Below the pieces are notes generated by a model, which was not told the origin of the DNA, did not search any database, and worked only from the letters and a program-made list of their open reading frames with translations. A stretch of DNA of 10,867 nt from Rickettsiales bacterium (GTDB taxonomy: Bacteria > Pseudomonadota > Alphaproteobacteria > TMED109 > TMED131): contig NZFJ01000041.1 in NCBI GenBank assembly GCA_002690625.1, forward strand, positions 1 through 10,867, in the 5' to 3' direction. The stretch's first letter is position 1. Every line of letters starts with the position of its first letter. The position numbers were made by a program, and so were the translations under genes. This document shows, piece by piece, positions 1 to 7,699 of this stretch.

Positions 1-837
1 ATTTATTGCTATAGGAATTGTTGCAGAAACTGTATTACCTATATTTTCAATTTCATTAACCCACTTTGAGTCACTTATCTGCAGCTTTTTTTTCAATTTA
101 TTTAATACTACAGCGCTAGCTTGGTGGAATATAAAATAATCAATATCTTCTATTTTTAAAGAAGACCTTCTTAATAATTCATGCGTAACTTCTGGGACTA
201 AATTAAGACTAAACTTCAGAACTGCAGGACCATCCATATATAAATTCGCTTTATTATTTATAGGTTTTACTGTCAAAAATTTTCCACCAGATCCATCAGT
301 TTTAAAAACAAAAGGACCAATATCATTATCTTTTGATTTCTCTAAAACTACCGCAGCTGCTGCATCACTAAATATTGGTCTTGAAGTTCTGTCATTCAAA
401 GGTATGTATTTAGAATAGTGATCAGCACAAATAATAATAATACTATTTGCCGCATTATTTTTTATTAAAGAGGTTGCTAACGATAAAGCATACACAAATC
501 CAGAACAGCCTTGATTAATATCAAATGCTAAGCAATCTTTTTTTAGATTTAATTCTGTTTGTAGCAAGCAGGCTCTAGTAGGCAGAGGTTGACTAGGTGA
601 TTGAGATACATAAATTATGCCATCAATTTTATCATTTTTTAAAGAACTAATACATTTTTTACCTGCTTCTATACTCAATTTTTCAGGAGATTGATTTGGC
701 CCTAATACATGTCTATTTCTAATACCTGTTTTCAATAATAATCTATCGTAATCCCAACTAGGGTTGAGATCGCATAAGTTTTTTAAACTTTCTTTTTTAT
801 CACCAAGTAAATAATGACTAGCTACTATTTTTACCAT
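1..837 (-). CDS. 3-oxoacyl-ACP synthase III-like enzyme (KASIII/FabH family), C-terminus cut by window edge
   Basis: The frame is open from an ATG at 837 down to base 1, giving 279 residues without a stop; about 40 C-terminal residues are missing compared with FabH. It is a thiolase-fold condensing enzyme. The catalytic Cys111 lies in NQGCSGFVYAL, close to where FabH carries its Cys. His238 lies in FHQAS and Asn268 in NIGNTVSATIP, so the Cys-His-Asn triad is intact. FSDAAAAVVLE is the usual glycine/alanine-rich FabH segment with Ser in place of Gly. The stretch SQSPSQPLPTRACLLQ resembles ketoacyl synthases found in surface-polysaccharide loci rather than housekeeping FabH. Together with its position divergent from two glycan genes, this suggests a role in making an acyl group for a sugar. 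The substrate cannot be read from the sequence, and an ordinary fatty-acid-initiating FabH remains possible. The ATG has only a weak GAG upstream; the N-terminus matches the start of the family fold. Confidence 0.9.
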   Translation of the reverse strand, partial: MVKIVASHYLLGDKKESLKNLCDLNPSWDYDRLLLKTGIRNRHVLGPNQSPEKLSIEAGKKCISSLKNDKIDGIIYVSQSPSQPLPTRACLLQTELNLKKDCLAFDINQGCSGFVYALSLATSLIKNNAANSIIIICADHYSKYIPLNDRTSRPIFSDAAAAVVLEKSKDNDIGPFVFKTDGSGGKFLTVKPINNKANLYMDGPAVLKFSLNLVPEVTHELLRRSSLKIEDIDYFIFHQASAVVLNKLKKKLQISDSKWVNEIENIGNTVSATIPIAIN

Positions 838-846
838 TTTATCTCA

Positions 847-874
847 TTAAAGTTAAAGTATTTTCAATTATAAT
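847..874 (+). promoter_or_regulatory. Candidate sigma70-type promoter for the glycan-purH gene run
   Basis: A perfect TATAAT at 869-874 sits 16 bases after a poor -35-like TTAAAG at 847-852. It would start transcription near 881, about 30 bases before the ATG at 912. In DNA this AT-rich, TATAAT occurs by chance, so the call rests mainly on its position in the only non-coding stretch upstream of the run. Confidence 0.35.
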
Positions 875-895
875 ATGTTAAGACGATAATATAAC
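867..895 (-). promoter_or_regulatory. Candidate promoter for the ketoacyl-ACP synthase gene
   Basis: The complement carries TATAAT at 872-867, overlapping the plus-strand TATAAT because ATTATAAT reads similarly on both strands. A weak GTTATA lies 17 bases upstream at 895-890. Transcription would start near 860. If both -10 boxes are real, polymerases for the two directions would compete for the same site. Confidence 0.25.
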
Positions 896-911
896 TTATA
901 TAAAAAATATT

Positions 912-1922
912 ATGCAAGATTTTTATAATTTCTTTTTAGAAGAAATAAGCTTTATAAAGGCCTTTTATTCAATTTTTTTCGCATTCGTAGCCTTTTTCTT
1001 AATTAAAAAATTTTTTTATAAAATAAATTTTGTAGATAAACCTAATAAAAGGTCGAACCACAAAGAGCCAGTTGCGCTGGGAGGAGGAGTAATATTAATT
1101 CCACTCATAATATTAATATCTGTTCAGTTTGGTTATGATTGGAAAAAAGATATTATGCTCAGCATTTTTATCCTATTCTTTATATCTTTTTTAGATGATA
1201 TTAAAAATATAAACTCTTTAATTAGGCTTTTTTTTCATATTTCTGCTATATCTATTTTTGTAGCTGCCAATTTAAGTGAAGAGATTCTTAAATTAGCAAA
1301 AAATTATAAATATATTTATTTATTAATACTGATTACAATTACAATATTTCTAGCTTGGTTTTTAAACGCATTTAATTTTATGGATGGTATTAATGGAATA
1401 ACTTCTATCCAAGTTTTATCAATAAGTATTAGTCTAATTTTCTTTAATTATTTCATAGCTAAAGAATTAAACATTTTGGCAGTATCTATATTTTTACCAA
1501 TGGTTATATTTTGTTATCATAATTGGAATCCTGCTAGCATTTTTTTGGGTGATGCCGGTAGTGTTCCATTAGGGTTTTTAATAATTATTTTATTATCTGA
1601 TTTAGCTTTAAAAGGCTATTGGGTTTCAGCATTAACTTTGCCAATGTACTATATTTTAGATACCTCCATTACTTTAACTAAAAGAATATTTAAAGGAAAA
1701 AAATTTTGGCAAGCACACAGCCAACATTATTATCAACAAGCTTTAAAAAATGGATTGAGCCATACGAGAGTAAGTTATTTTATTTTATTAATAAATGTTG
1801 GTTTATTTTTTCTTTCTTTTTCCGCATTAATATATAAAAATAATATTTGCTTTTTATTTATCGGATTATTTTGGTGTTTAATCTTTTTAAAACTCTTTTC
1901 TGAAAAAAATAAATCTATATGA
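912..1922 (+). CDS. Polyprenyl-phosphate sugar-1-phosphate transferase (WecA/WbpL/MraY superfamily)
   Basis: This is an integral membrane enzyme that moves a sugar-1-phosphate from a UDP-sugar to undecaprenyl phosphate at the inner membrane, the first lipid-linked step of O-antigen or similar glycan synthesis. About ten or eleven hydrophobic segments run from residue 15 to 329. Family motifs appear in order: DKPNKRSNHKEP with GGG at 42-59, the metal-binding FLDDIKN at 93-99, NAFNFMDGING at 152-162, FLGDAGS at 211-217, and HSQHYYQQ at 269-276, the His-rich loop typical of the WecA/WbpL branch. At 336 aa it has normal length. The ATG at 912 is preceded only by A/T with no Shine-Dalgarno sequence. 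The TGA overlaps the next ATG (ATGA), suggesting coupled translation with the dehydratase, the same pairing as wbpL-wbpM of Pseudomonas. Which sugar it transfers (GlcNAc, QuiNAc, FucNAc) cannot be told. Confidence 0.93.
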   Translation: MQDFYNFFLEEISFIKAFYSIFFAFVAFFLIKKFFYKINFVDKPNKRSNHKEPVALGGGVILIPLIILISVQFGYDWKKDIMLSIFILFFISFLDDIKNINSLIRLFFHISAISIFVAANLSEEILKLAKNYKYIYLLILITITIFLAWFLNAFNFMDGINGITSIQVLSISISLIFFNYFIAKELNILAVSIFLPMVIFCYHNWNPASIFLGDAGSVPLGFLIIILLSDLALKGYWVSALTLPMYYILDTSITLTKRIFKGKKFWQAHSQHYYQQALKNGLSHTRVSYFILLINVGLFFLSFSALIYKNNICFLFIGLFWCLIFLKLFSEKNKSI

Positions 1923-3760
1923 AAAATTTTAATAATATAAAAATTTATATAGTTTTATTAATAGACTTTGTTTTAGGTGGACTATCTATTACAGTGGCAA
2001 AGTTTATAAGGTTAAATTATTTAGATTTAATAAATATAGAAATCATTATATCAAGTACGGTAATACCTTTAATATTTTTTTCATTGGGAATTTATAAAAG
2101 GTCTTGGAGATATTTTTCTATCTCTGATTTATGGCCTCTAGTGAAAGCGTGTCTGATTGCAAATATATTTGTTTTTTTAATTATATTTATTTTTAATAGA
2201 CTAGATAATATTCCTAGGTTAGTAACAATATTAAATTTTTTTATTTTAATTTTTCTTACATTAGCAAGCAGAGTCATATATAGGACTATTTTTGAAAAGC
2301 TTTCATTCTTTAATTCTCTTACTTTAGAAAGGATACCTGTTTTATTAATAGGTTCTGAAGATAATGTAGATGCATTTATTAGAGCCACAGAACTTAAAAA
2401 TACTGTATATAAAGTTCTAGGAATAGTGTATGAAACTAATAAAAAAAATAAGGAACTTATGATAAGAGGTAAGCCAGTTCTAGGTAGTATTAGTGAAATA
2501 AGATCAATAATAGAAAAGATACATGAACAAGATAAAATACTACAGAAAATAATTATTATATCAAATAATATTAAGGGCTCTGATATGTCTAACATTATGA
2601 AATTAGCTGATAAAAAAGGCATGACTGTTGGAAGAGCACCTTTACCTAATGAGTTATTAGAAGAGAACCATTTACAGATGCAGATAAGAGATATTAGTTT
2701 AGAAGATCTATTAGGACGAAGACAGAATAAGTTAAATCACAGCAATATTAAAAATTTTTTAAATGACCAGGTTGTTCTTGTTACAGGTGCAGGAGGAAGT
2801 ATAGGAAGTGAATTAGCTGTTAAGATAGCTTCTTTTAACATAAAAAAATTAGTATTAATAGATGTTAATGAAAATGCTGTATATAATTTATATCAAAAAT
2901 TAAATAGTTTTTTAAAGAAAAAAGACATTCAGATTATTTGTATTAATGTTAGAGATTCTGAAGATATAGAAAAAATATTTTATAACTATAATCCCCAAAT
3001 AATTTATCATGCAGCAGCTATGAAACATGTTTCTATATGTGAAGAAAATGCTACAGAAGCAATTAGAACTAATATTTTAGCAACTTATGATTTAGCTGCT
3101 TTGGCAGAAAAATATAAATCAAAATGTTTTATTTTGATTTCTACAGATAAGGCTGTTGAGCCATCCAGTATTATGGGAGCTACAAAAAAAATTGCAGAAT
3201 CAGTTATTCAATCTAAAGACAGGTTTTCTAAATATAATACTAGGTTTATTACTGTAAGGTTTGGAAATGTATTGGGTTCTCAGGGCTCTGTAGTACCATT
3301 ATTTAAAAAACAAATAAAAGAAGGCGGACCTATTACTGTTACACATAAAGAGGTAACCAGGTTTTTTATGACAATAGAAGAAGCGGTTTTATTGGTTTTA
3401 AATGCTACACTAGAGCAATTTAATTCTACAGTAAGTTCAAGAGGCAGTATAAGTGTTCTTAATATGGGAGCTTCTATTAAAATTGACATATTAGCAAAAC
3501 AAATGATTAAATTAGCTGGGTTGACCCTTAATAAGGAAATTACAATTAAATATACTGGACTGACAAAAGGAGAAAAGCTTCATGAACTATTATATTCTAA
3601 AGAAGAAAAAAAATTAGATATAGGAGAGAAAGGTTTTTTCTTAGTTAAGAGTAATGTTTTTAACGAAGTTCAAATAAACAAAACTTTAGAAAAGTTGCAA
3701 AAAATTTGTGATTACAGTAATAATAAAATTAAGTCTGAATTATTAAAATTAACCAATTAG
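1919..3760 (+). CDS. Membrane-anchored nucleotide-sugar 4,6-dehydratase (WbpM/CapD/FlaA1-like)
   Basis: This probably converts UDP-GlcNAc to the UDP-4-keto-6-deoxy sugar, precursor of QuiNAc, FucNAc or bacillosamine-type residues. Four N-terminal membrane segments lie at about 8-27, 42-57, 77-93 and 103-119. A CoA-binding-like Rossmann domain begins at about 138 (IPVLLIGSEDNVDAF). The catalytic extended-SDR domain begins at about 284 with VVLVTGAGGSIGSEL; the NAD loop glycines are 290-296. HAAAMKHV is at 364-371 and ISTDKAVEPSSIMGATKK at 407-424, where Met419 replaces the usual SDR Tyr and Lys423 is the catalytic Lys. That Ser/Thr-Asp-Lys plus MxxxK arrangement is characteristic of WbpM/FlaA1-type dehydratases. 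RFGNVLGSQGSVVPLF follows at 447-462. At 613 aa it is full length for the long membrane form. It overlaps the transferase gene by 4 nt and is followed by purH after 4 nt. Confidence 0.94.
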   Translation: MKNFNNIKIYIVLLIDFVLGGLSITVAKFIRLNYLDLINIEIIISSTVIPLIFFSLGIYKRSWRYFSISDLWPLVKACLIANIFVFLIIFIFNRLDNIPRLVTILNFFILIFLTLASRVIYRTIFEKLSFFNSLTLERIPVLLIGSEDNVDAFIRATELKNTVYKVLGIVYETNKKNKELMIRGKPVLGSISEIRSIIEKIHEQDKILQKIIIISNNIKGSDMSNIMKLADKKGMTVGRAPLPNELLEENHLQMQIRDISLEDLLGRRQNKLNHSNIKNFLNDQVVLVTGAGGSIGSELAVKIASFNIKKLVLIDVNENAVYNLYQKLNSFLKKKDIQIICINVRDSEDIEKIFYNYNPQIIYHAAAMKHVSICEENATEAIRTNILATYDLAALAEKYKSKCFILISTDKAVEPSSIMGATKKIAESVIQSKDRFSKYNTRFITVRFGNVLGSQGSVVPLFKKQIKEGGPITVTHKEVTRFFMTIEEAVLLVLNATLEQFNSTVSSRGSISVLNMGASIKIDILAKQMIKLAGLTLNKEITIKYTGLTKGEKLHELLYSKEEKKLDIGEKGFFLVKSNVFNEVQINKTLEKLQKICDYSNNKIKSELLKLTN

Positions 3761-3764
3761 AAAA

Positions 3765-5336
3765 ATGAAAAAATTATTAACTATAAAAAGAAGTTTAATA
3801 TCCGTATCTGATAAAAAAAATATTTCTAGGCTTGCAAAGAAACTATTAGATAACAATGTAGAAATTATAACTACTGGAAATACTTATAAAAAGTTAAAAC
3901 AGGATAAATTAAAAACTAAAAAAATAGAGAAAATTACAAATTTTCCAGAAATACTGAGCGGAAGAGTTAAAACATTACACCCTAATATTTTTGGTGGAAT
4001 ATTGGCAAATATGAATGATGATTTACATAAAAAACAAATAAAAAAATTAAATATAGAAAAGATTCAATTACTTGTAGTAAACCTTTATCCATTTGAGGAA
4101 GTTATTAAAAAGAATAATTCAATAGAAACTTGCATCGAAAATATAGATGTAGGAGGCCCTTCTCTTATACGAGCAGCAGCAAAAAATTATCAATCTACAG
4201 CCGTAGTAGTGGATATTTATGATTATAAAAAAATAATTTATGATATAGAAAAATATAATGGTATAACTTTAGAGCTTAGAAAATATTTAGCAGTAAAAGC
4301 ATTTAATAGAACAATGCACTATGATAAAGAAATTTATAATTGGTTTGAAACTCATTTAGGTGACAAAAGAAAAGATACTTTTTTCTTGTTCGGGGAAAAG
4401 ATAGAAGATTTGCGTTATGGGGAAAACCCACATCAGAAAGCAGCTATATATAAAGTAAATAACAATAAAGAAGAAAATTTTTATGAAAAACTTAATGGTA
4501 AAGATTTATCTTTTAACAATTTAAATGATTTAAGAGCTGCTTTAGGTTTAATAAATGAATTTACAGATCCAACATCTGTAATAATAAAACATGCAATACC
4601 ATGTGGAGTCTGTGAATCTAAAGATATTTTACAGGCTTGGAAAAAAGCACTTAATAGTGACAAACTCAGTGCTTTTGGAGGTGTTGTAGCTTTTAATAGG
4701 ATAGTAGATACGAAACTAGCTTTGCAATTATCTAAAATTTTCCTAGAGGTGATAGCCGCTCCAGGTTTTAGTAAAGGAGCATTAAAACTATTTAAAGAAA
4801 AATCAAATTTACGTATTGTTAAAGTTAAAAAAATGAAAAACCTTCATAAAAATAAACCTAAACAAATTATTACTATGCCAGGAGTATTTTTAATTCAAGA
4901 TGGAGACGCTTCTATAGTAAGTAAAAAAAATTTAAAAATAGTATCTGAAAAAAAGCCAAATGATAGAGAGCTTGATGATCTTCTATTTGCAAATAAAGTA
5001 GTTAAGCATGTTAGATCAAATGCAATAGTTTTAGCAAAAAATAAAGTGACTCTGGGGATAGGTTCTGGGAATACTAGTAGAGTAGATTCAGTAAACTTTG
5101 CTATAATTAAATCTAAAAGATCCGAATTACTTAATAAAAAAAATATCTTAAATGGCTCAGTAATGGCATCTGATGCTTTTTTCCCATTCTCAGATAGTAT
5201 CTCAATAGCTTCTAAAGAAGGAGTTAAAAGTATTATTCAGCCAGGTGGTTCTGTTAAGGATAAGTTAGTAATAGATGAAGTTAATAAAAAAAAAATGTCT
5301 ATGATATTTACTAACTTAAGAACTTTTGTTCACTAG
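3765..5336 (+). CDS. purH: Bifunctional purine biosynthesis protein PurH (AICAR transformylase / IMP cyclohydrolase)
   Basis: It catalyses the last two steps of de novo IMP synthesis in the cytoplasm. The N-terminal cyclohydrolase domain (about 1-200) shows LISVSDKKN at 11-19, SGRVKTLHP at 65-73, VVNLYPF at 104-110 and ENIDVGGPSLIRAAAKN at 125-141. Lys69, Tyr108, Asp128 and Lys140 correspond to the residues implicated in human ATIC (Lys66, Tyr104, Asp125, Lys137). The transformylase domain shows RYGENPHQ at 217-224, the catalytic Lys-His pair 275-276 in IKHAIPCG, SAFGG at 302-306, and near the end ASDAFFPFSD and IQPGGSVKD. Its length of 523 aa is normal. Two usually conserved cyclohydrolase positions differ: the TGGT motif reads TGNT (Asn39), and the His of HPKxHGG is Phe76. 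The gene begins 4 nt after the sugar dehydratase without its own visible promoter or Shine-Dalgarno, so it probably depends on read-through from the glycan genes. Confidence 0.98.
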   Translation: MKKLLTIKRSLISVSDKKNISRLAKKLLDNNVEIITTGNTYKKLKQDKLKTKKIEKITNFPEILSGRVKTLHPNIFGGILANMNDDLHKKQIKKLNIEKIQLLVVNLYPFEEVIKKNNSIETCIENIDVGGPSLIRAAAKNYQSTAVVVDIYDYKKIIYDIEKYNGITLELRKYLAVKAFNRTMHYDKEIYNWFETHLGDKRKDTFFLFGEKIEDLRYGENPHQKAAIYKVNNNKEENFYEKLNGKDLSFNNLNDLRAALGLINEFTDPTSVIIKHAIPCGVCESKDILQAWKKALNSDKLSAFGGVVAFNRIVDTKLALQLSKIFLEVIAAPGFSKGALKLFKEKSNLRIVKVKKMKNLHKNKPKQIITMPGVFLIQDGDASIVSKKNLKIVSEKKPNDRELDDLLFANKVVKHVRSNAIVLAKNKVTLGIGSGNTSRVDSVNFAIIKSKRSELLNKKNILNGSVMASDAFFPFSDSISIASKEGVKSIIQPGGSVKDKLVIDEVNKKKMSMIFTNLRTFVH

Positions 5337-5367
5337 TATTTAATAATTTCAAAACCTAGTCCTTAAG
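5315..5367. repeat. Imperfect inverted repeat across the convergent purH / permease gene ends
   Basis: CTTAAGAACT (5315-5324) pairs with AGTCCTTAAG (5358-5367), nine of ten positions, around a 33-base centre that holds both stop codons. It is placed symmetrically over the convergent junction, so each transcript could fold it at its 3' end. There is no GC-rich stem and no following T-run, so it is not a standard intrinsic terminator and may be chance. Confidence 0.25.
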
Positions 5368-6572
5368 ATAAATAATAAACCTAATATTAAAAAAATTAAT
5401 ATTGATGACATTCCTGCTCTTTGACTCTCAAAAAATGTGGTAAAAGAAGCTACTAAAAGAGGTCCTAGAAAGTTGGTGGCTTTTCCAGATAATGCATAAA
5501 AACCAAACATTCTATTTAAATTAGTCTCTTTTGATAACTTAATTAATGCTGTTCTGCTACTTGATTGTATTGAGCCTATAAATAAACCTAGAGTAATTCC
5601 TAAAAACCAGAAATAAAGTTTGCTTTCAATTAATAAAATTAAGATACTTACAATTATCAAACAAAGTAAAGAAATGATGATAACCTTTTTTATCCCCAAT
5701 TTATCCTCTAGAAAGCCAAAAAAGTATGCCCCAACAGCAGCAGTTATATTTAACGCTATACCAAAGTAGATAATTTCATTAAAAGAAAAATTAAATGTAC
5801 CTGAGGCGTAAATACCGCCAAAACTAAACAAAGTTATTAGACCATCAGTGTATAGCATTCTAGCAAATAAAAAATTAAACGTATTTTTATTTTTTAAGGT
5901 TTCCATAATTAGCGTAGAAATTTTATTATTTTGAGTATAATTTATTTCGGCTTTTTTATATTTATAAAGGAAAGGTATACTAAAAAAAAGATACCATATA
6001 CCTACTATAGGGCCACAAATACGAATGTGTTCAAAGTTATTTTTATCTAAATTTAAGAAATTCTCTTCTGGTAGAACAAAAAGAAATAATATTATTAACA
6101 AACAAAAAATACCACCTAAATAACCTACAGCCCATGCCTTACCTGAAAATTGTCCCATTTTTATATTATTTTTAAAATAAGGTAATTGTGAATTATAGAA
6201 GATTTGACTTAATTCAAAAAGTGTATTGGAAACAAAAATAATTAATATAGTAAAAACTAAAAAATTCGTCACAGGTTGAGAGAACCATAATAAACAACAA
6301 CTAACTGATATCAGAATAGTAAAAACTGTTATCATATATTTAGAAAAATTTCTTTTTTTATCTGCTATTACTCCTATAATTGGACCTAATATTGCTACAA
6401 ACAGTGCTGATAGTGAAATAGTCCATCCCCACAAAGCAGTTCCTTCAATTTCAGATTTTGCTATAGCATTTACAAAGTAACTAGAAAAAATAAAAGTTAT
6501 TATTATTGTAGAAAAAGGAGAGTTAGCCCAATCAAATAAATAATAATATATAGCTTTTCTATTTTTTACCAT
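5349..6572 (-). CDS. UMF1/Atg22-family MFS permease
   Basis: This is a 12-helix inner-membrane transporter of the major facilitator superfamily, 407 aa. Family marks include YLFDWANSPFST at 11-22 (the DWANS signature of UMF1 proteins), the MFS helix 2-3 loop GVIADKKRNFSKYM at 67-80, FYNSQLP at 125-131, GKAWAVGYLGG at 144-154, TDGLITLFSFGGIYA at 242-256, SSSRTALIKL at 337-346 and FYALSGKATNFLGPL at 358-372. The yeast relative Atg22 exports amino acids from the vacuole; bacterial members mostly have no known substrate, so none is assigned. Its ATG lies inside the end of the upstream M48 protease gene, overlapping it by 14 nt in another frame, so the two are very likely co-transcribed and translationally coupled. 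Its 3' end faces purH with 12 nt between the stop codons. Confidence 0.9.
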   Translation of the reverse strand: MVKNRKAIYYYLFDWANSPFSTIIITFIFSSYFVNAIAKSEIEGTALWGWTISLSALFVAILGPIIGVIADKKRNFSKYMITVFTILISVSCCLLWFSQPVTNFLVFTILIIFVSNTLFELSQIFYNSQLPYFKNNIKMGQFSGKAWAVGYLGGIFCLLIILFLFVLPEENFLNLDKNNFEHIRICGPIVGIWYLFFSIPFLYKYKKAEINYTQNNKISTLIMETLKNKNTFNFLFARMLYTDGLITLFSFGGIYASGTFNFSFNEIIYFGIALNITAAVGAYFFGFLEDKLGIKKVIIISLLCLIIVSILILLIESKLYFWFLGITLGLFIGSIQSSSRTALIKLSKETNLNRMFGFYALSGKATNFLGPLLVASFTTFFESQRAGMSSILIFLILGLLFILRTRF

Positions 6573-7617
6573 TTTCTATTTTTTTTAATTCTTTTAATGT
6601 CTCATTTATTAATGAAGCTCTAAAAGCGTTACTCATGTAAATGCTCTTTGATTTATTTATTAAAGATGGATTAAAAACAGATAACCTTCTCCAATAATCA
6701 TTTACATTTTTTAATGAATACCCTCCATAAAAAGCTAACTTAACCCCTTCAATGTCTGCTTCTATTTCTCTTTTTTCATCAGACCAAACAAATAGATTTT
6801 TAATATTTCTTATTTTAGGTTTATCAGTGTAATTTATCGCAAACGTATATGCTTCGGTCGTATTAAAAGATTCAAAATGTAAAATATTATGAGCAATTTC
6901 GTGGCCTATCAAAAATGCTAGTTCATCATAAGTGTTAGCCAGTTTAATTGCAGCCATTGTAATGAATACTTTATCACCATCAGCGTAAGCATTTGGTGCA
7001 CCAGAAGGTATAGGTTGAACATTATAAATACAAGTTCTTTTACCTACTAATTTAATATCCTGGACCTCTCCTTCTCTCAGAATCTTAAAATATAAATTTG
7101 GAGTTTTTTTAATTATGAGATCTAATTTTTTTCTAAAACTTTTTGTATTTTTTTCATTTATACTTAATATAATATCATTGGCTTTAAGTCCTGATTTTTC
7201 AGCTGGGCTATTTTTTGCAACAGATAGTACTATGGGAAAACTTTTAGTATTATATTCTTTAAATTTTTTTTTATCTATTGAGTTATTGTATAGATTTAAA
7301 TATAAAAAATGATCTTCAACTGGTAAATCTAAAATATCAGCAAATAGAAATCCAAAAGAAAAAGATTTAGACGCTTTGCATTTATTTTTATTATTTACTA
7401 ATATAGGCCAACTTATTTTGTGAAGTATAAGGGAGGCTTTAGACATTTCTTTGATTAAAAATTTTTTTTGGTTTATTGCTTCTTTTTTTTCTAAATCGCC
7501 AAATTTAGTAGTTGCATGGTAAGTATTTTTTGCGCAAGAAGATACAATTAAGAATAATACAAATAGAATTATTAGTTTAAATATGTTTTTTTTGAAAAAA
7601 TATTTCACTTTCACCAA
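6559..7617 (-). CDS. M48-family zinc metalloprotease with PDZ domain, predicted lipoprotein
   Basis: This is a predicted envelope protease. The N-terminus has lysines, a hydrophobic stretch at 14-25 and a lipobox ending VSSC with Cys28, so a lipid-anchored protein outside the cytoplasm is expected. A PDZ-like segment lies at about 115-190, with NSPAEKSGLKANDIILSIN at 136-154 as its binding-loop region. The M48 domain spans about 205-345: NAYADGDKVFIT at 209-220, then the zinc motif HEIAH (His239, Glu240, His243), and REIEADIEG at 283-291 supplying the third ligand, most likely Glu284. Such architecture suggests quality control of envelope proteins; the substrate is unknown. The start is uncertain. 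The longest reading begins with TTG at 7617, only 2 nt after the encoded CCA end of tRNA-Gly; GTG at 7614 or 7608 would shorten it by one or three residues without changing the signal peptide. The permease gene overlaps its end by 14 nt. Confidence 0.9.
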   Translation of the reverse strand: MVKVKYFFKKNIFKLIILFVLFLIVSSCAKNTYHATTKFGDLEKKEAINQKKFLIKEMSKASLILHKISWPILVNNKNKCKASKSFSFGFLFADILDLPVEDHFLYLNLYNNSIDKKKFKEYNTKSFPIVLSVAKNSPAEKSGLKANDIILSINEKNTKSFRKKLDLIIKKTPNLYFKILREGEVQDIKLVGKRTCIYNVQPIPSGAPNAYADGDKVFITMAAIKLANTYDELAFLIGHEIAHNILHFESFNTTEAYTFAINYTDKPKIRNIKNLFVWSDEKREIEADIEGVKLAFYGGYSLKNVNDYWRRLSVFNPSLINKSKSIYMSNAFRASLINETLKELKKIENGKK

Positions 7618-7619
7618 TC

Positions 7620-7694
7620 TGGAGCGGGTGAAGGGATTCGAACCCTCGACCCCAACCTTGGCAAGGTTGTGCTCTACCCCTGAGCTACACCCGC
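7620..7694 (-). tRNA. tRNA-Gly (anticodon GCC), CCA encoded
   Basis: The complement folds into a complete cloverleaf. The acceptor GCGGGTG pairs with CACCCGC; the D arm is GCTC/GAGC; the anticodon stem CAACC/GGTTG closes the loop TTGCCAA with anticodon GCC at 7662-7660. A five-base variable region GGGTC follows, then T stem GAGGG/CCCTT (one G-T pair) with loop TTCGAAT. The discriminator is T at 7623 and CCA is encoded at 7622-7620. It reads GGC and GGT codons. It is the first gene of the minus-strand run, and the protease reading frame begins 2 nt after its CCA, so one transcript may carry both. No integrase or attachment-site duplication is seen beside it. Confidence 0.98.
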
Positions 7695-7699
7695 AACAA

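Noticed and set aside
2092..2622. Long antisense open frame of 176 codons within the dehydratase gene
   Set aside because: It lies wholly opposite a well-supported coding region, shows no recognisable family, and is expected from codon bias in AT-rich DNA.
3280..3489. 69-codon antisense frame inside the dehydratase gene
   Set aside because: No start context or family resemblance; it is a shadow of the SDR domain.
4481..4663. 60-codon antisense frame inside purH
   Set aside because: It is opposite the conserved transformylase domain, with no independent support.
7115..7312. Hydrophobic 65-codon frame opposite the protease gene
   Set aside because: It is antisense to the conserved PDZ region of the M48 protease; the apparent hydrophobicity is the complement of Lys/Asn-rich codons.
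7620..7694. tRNA-Gly as an island attachment site
   Set aside because: No integrase, no repeated copy of the tRNA 3' end and no foreign-looking genes are present in the window.
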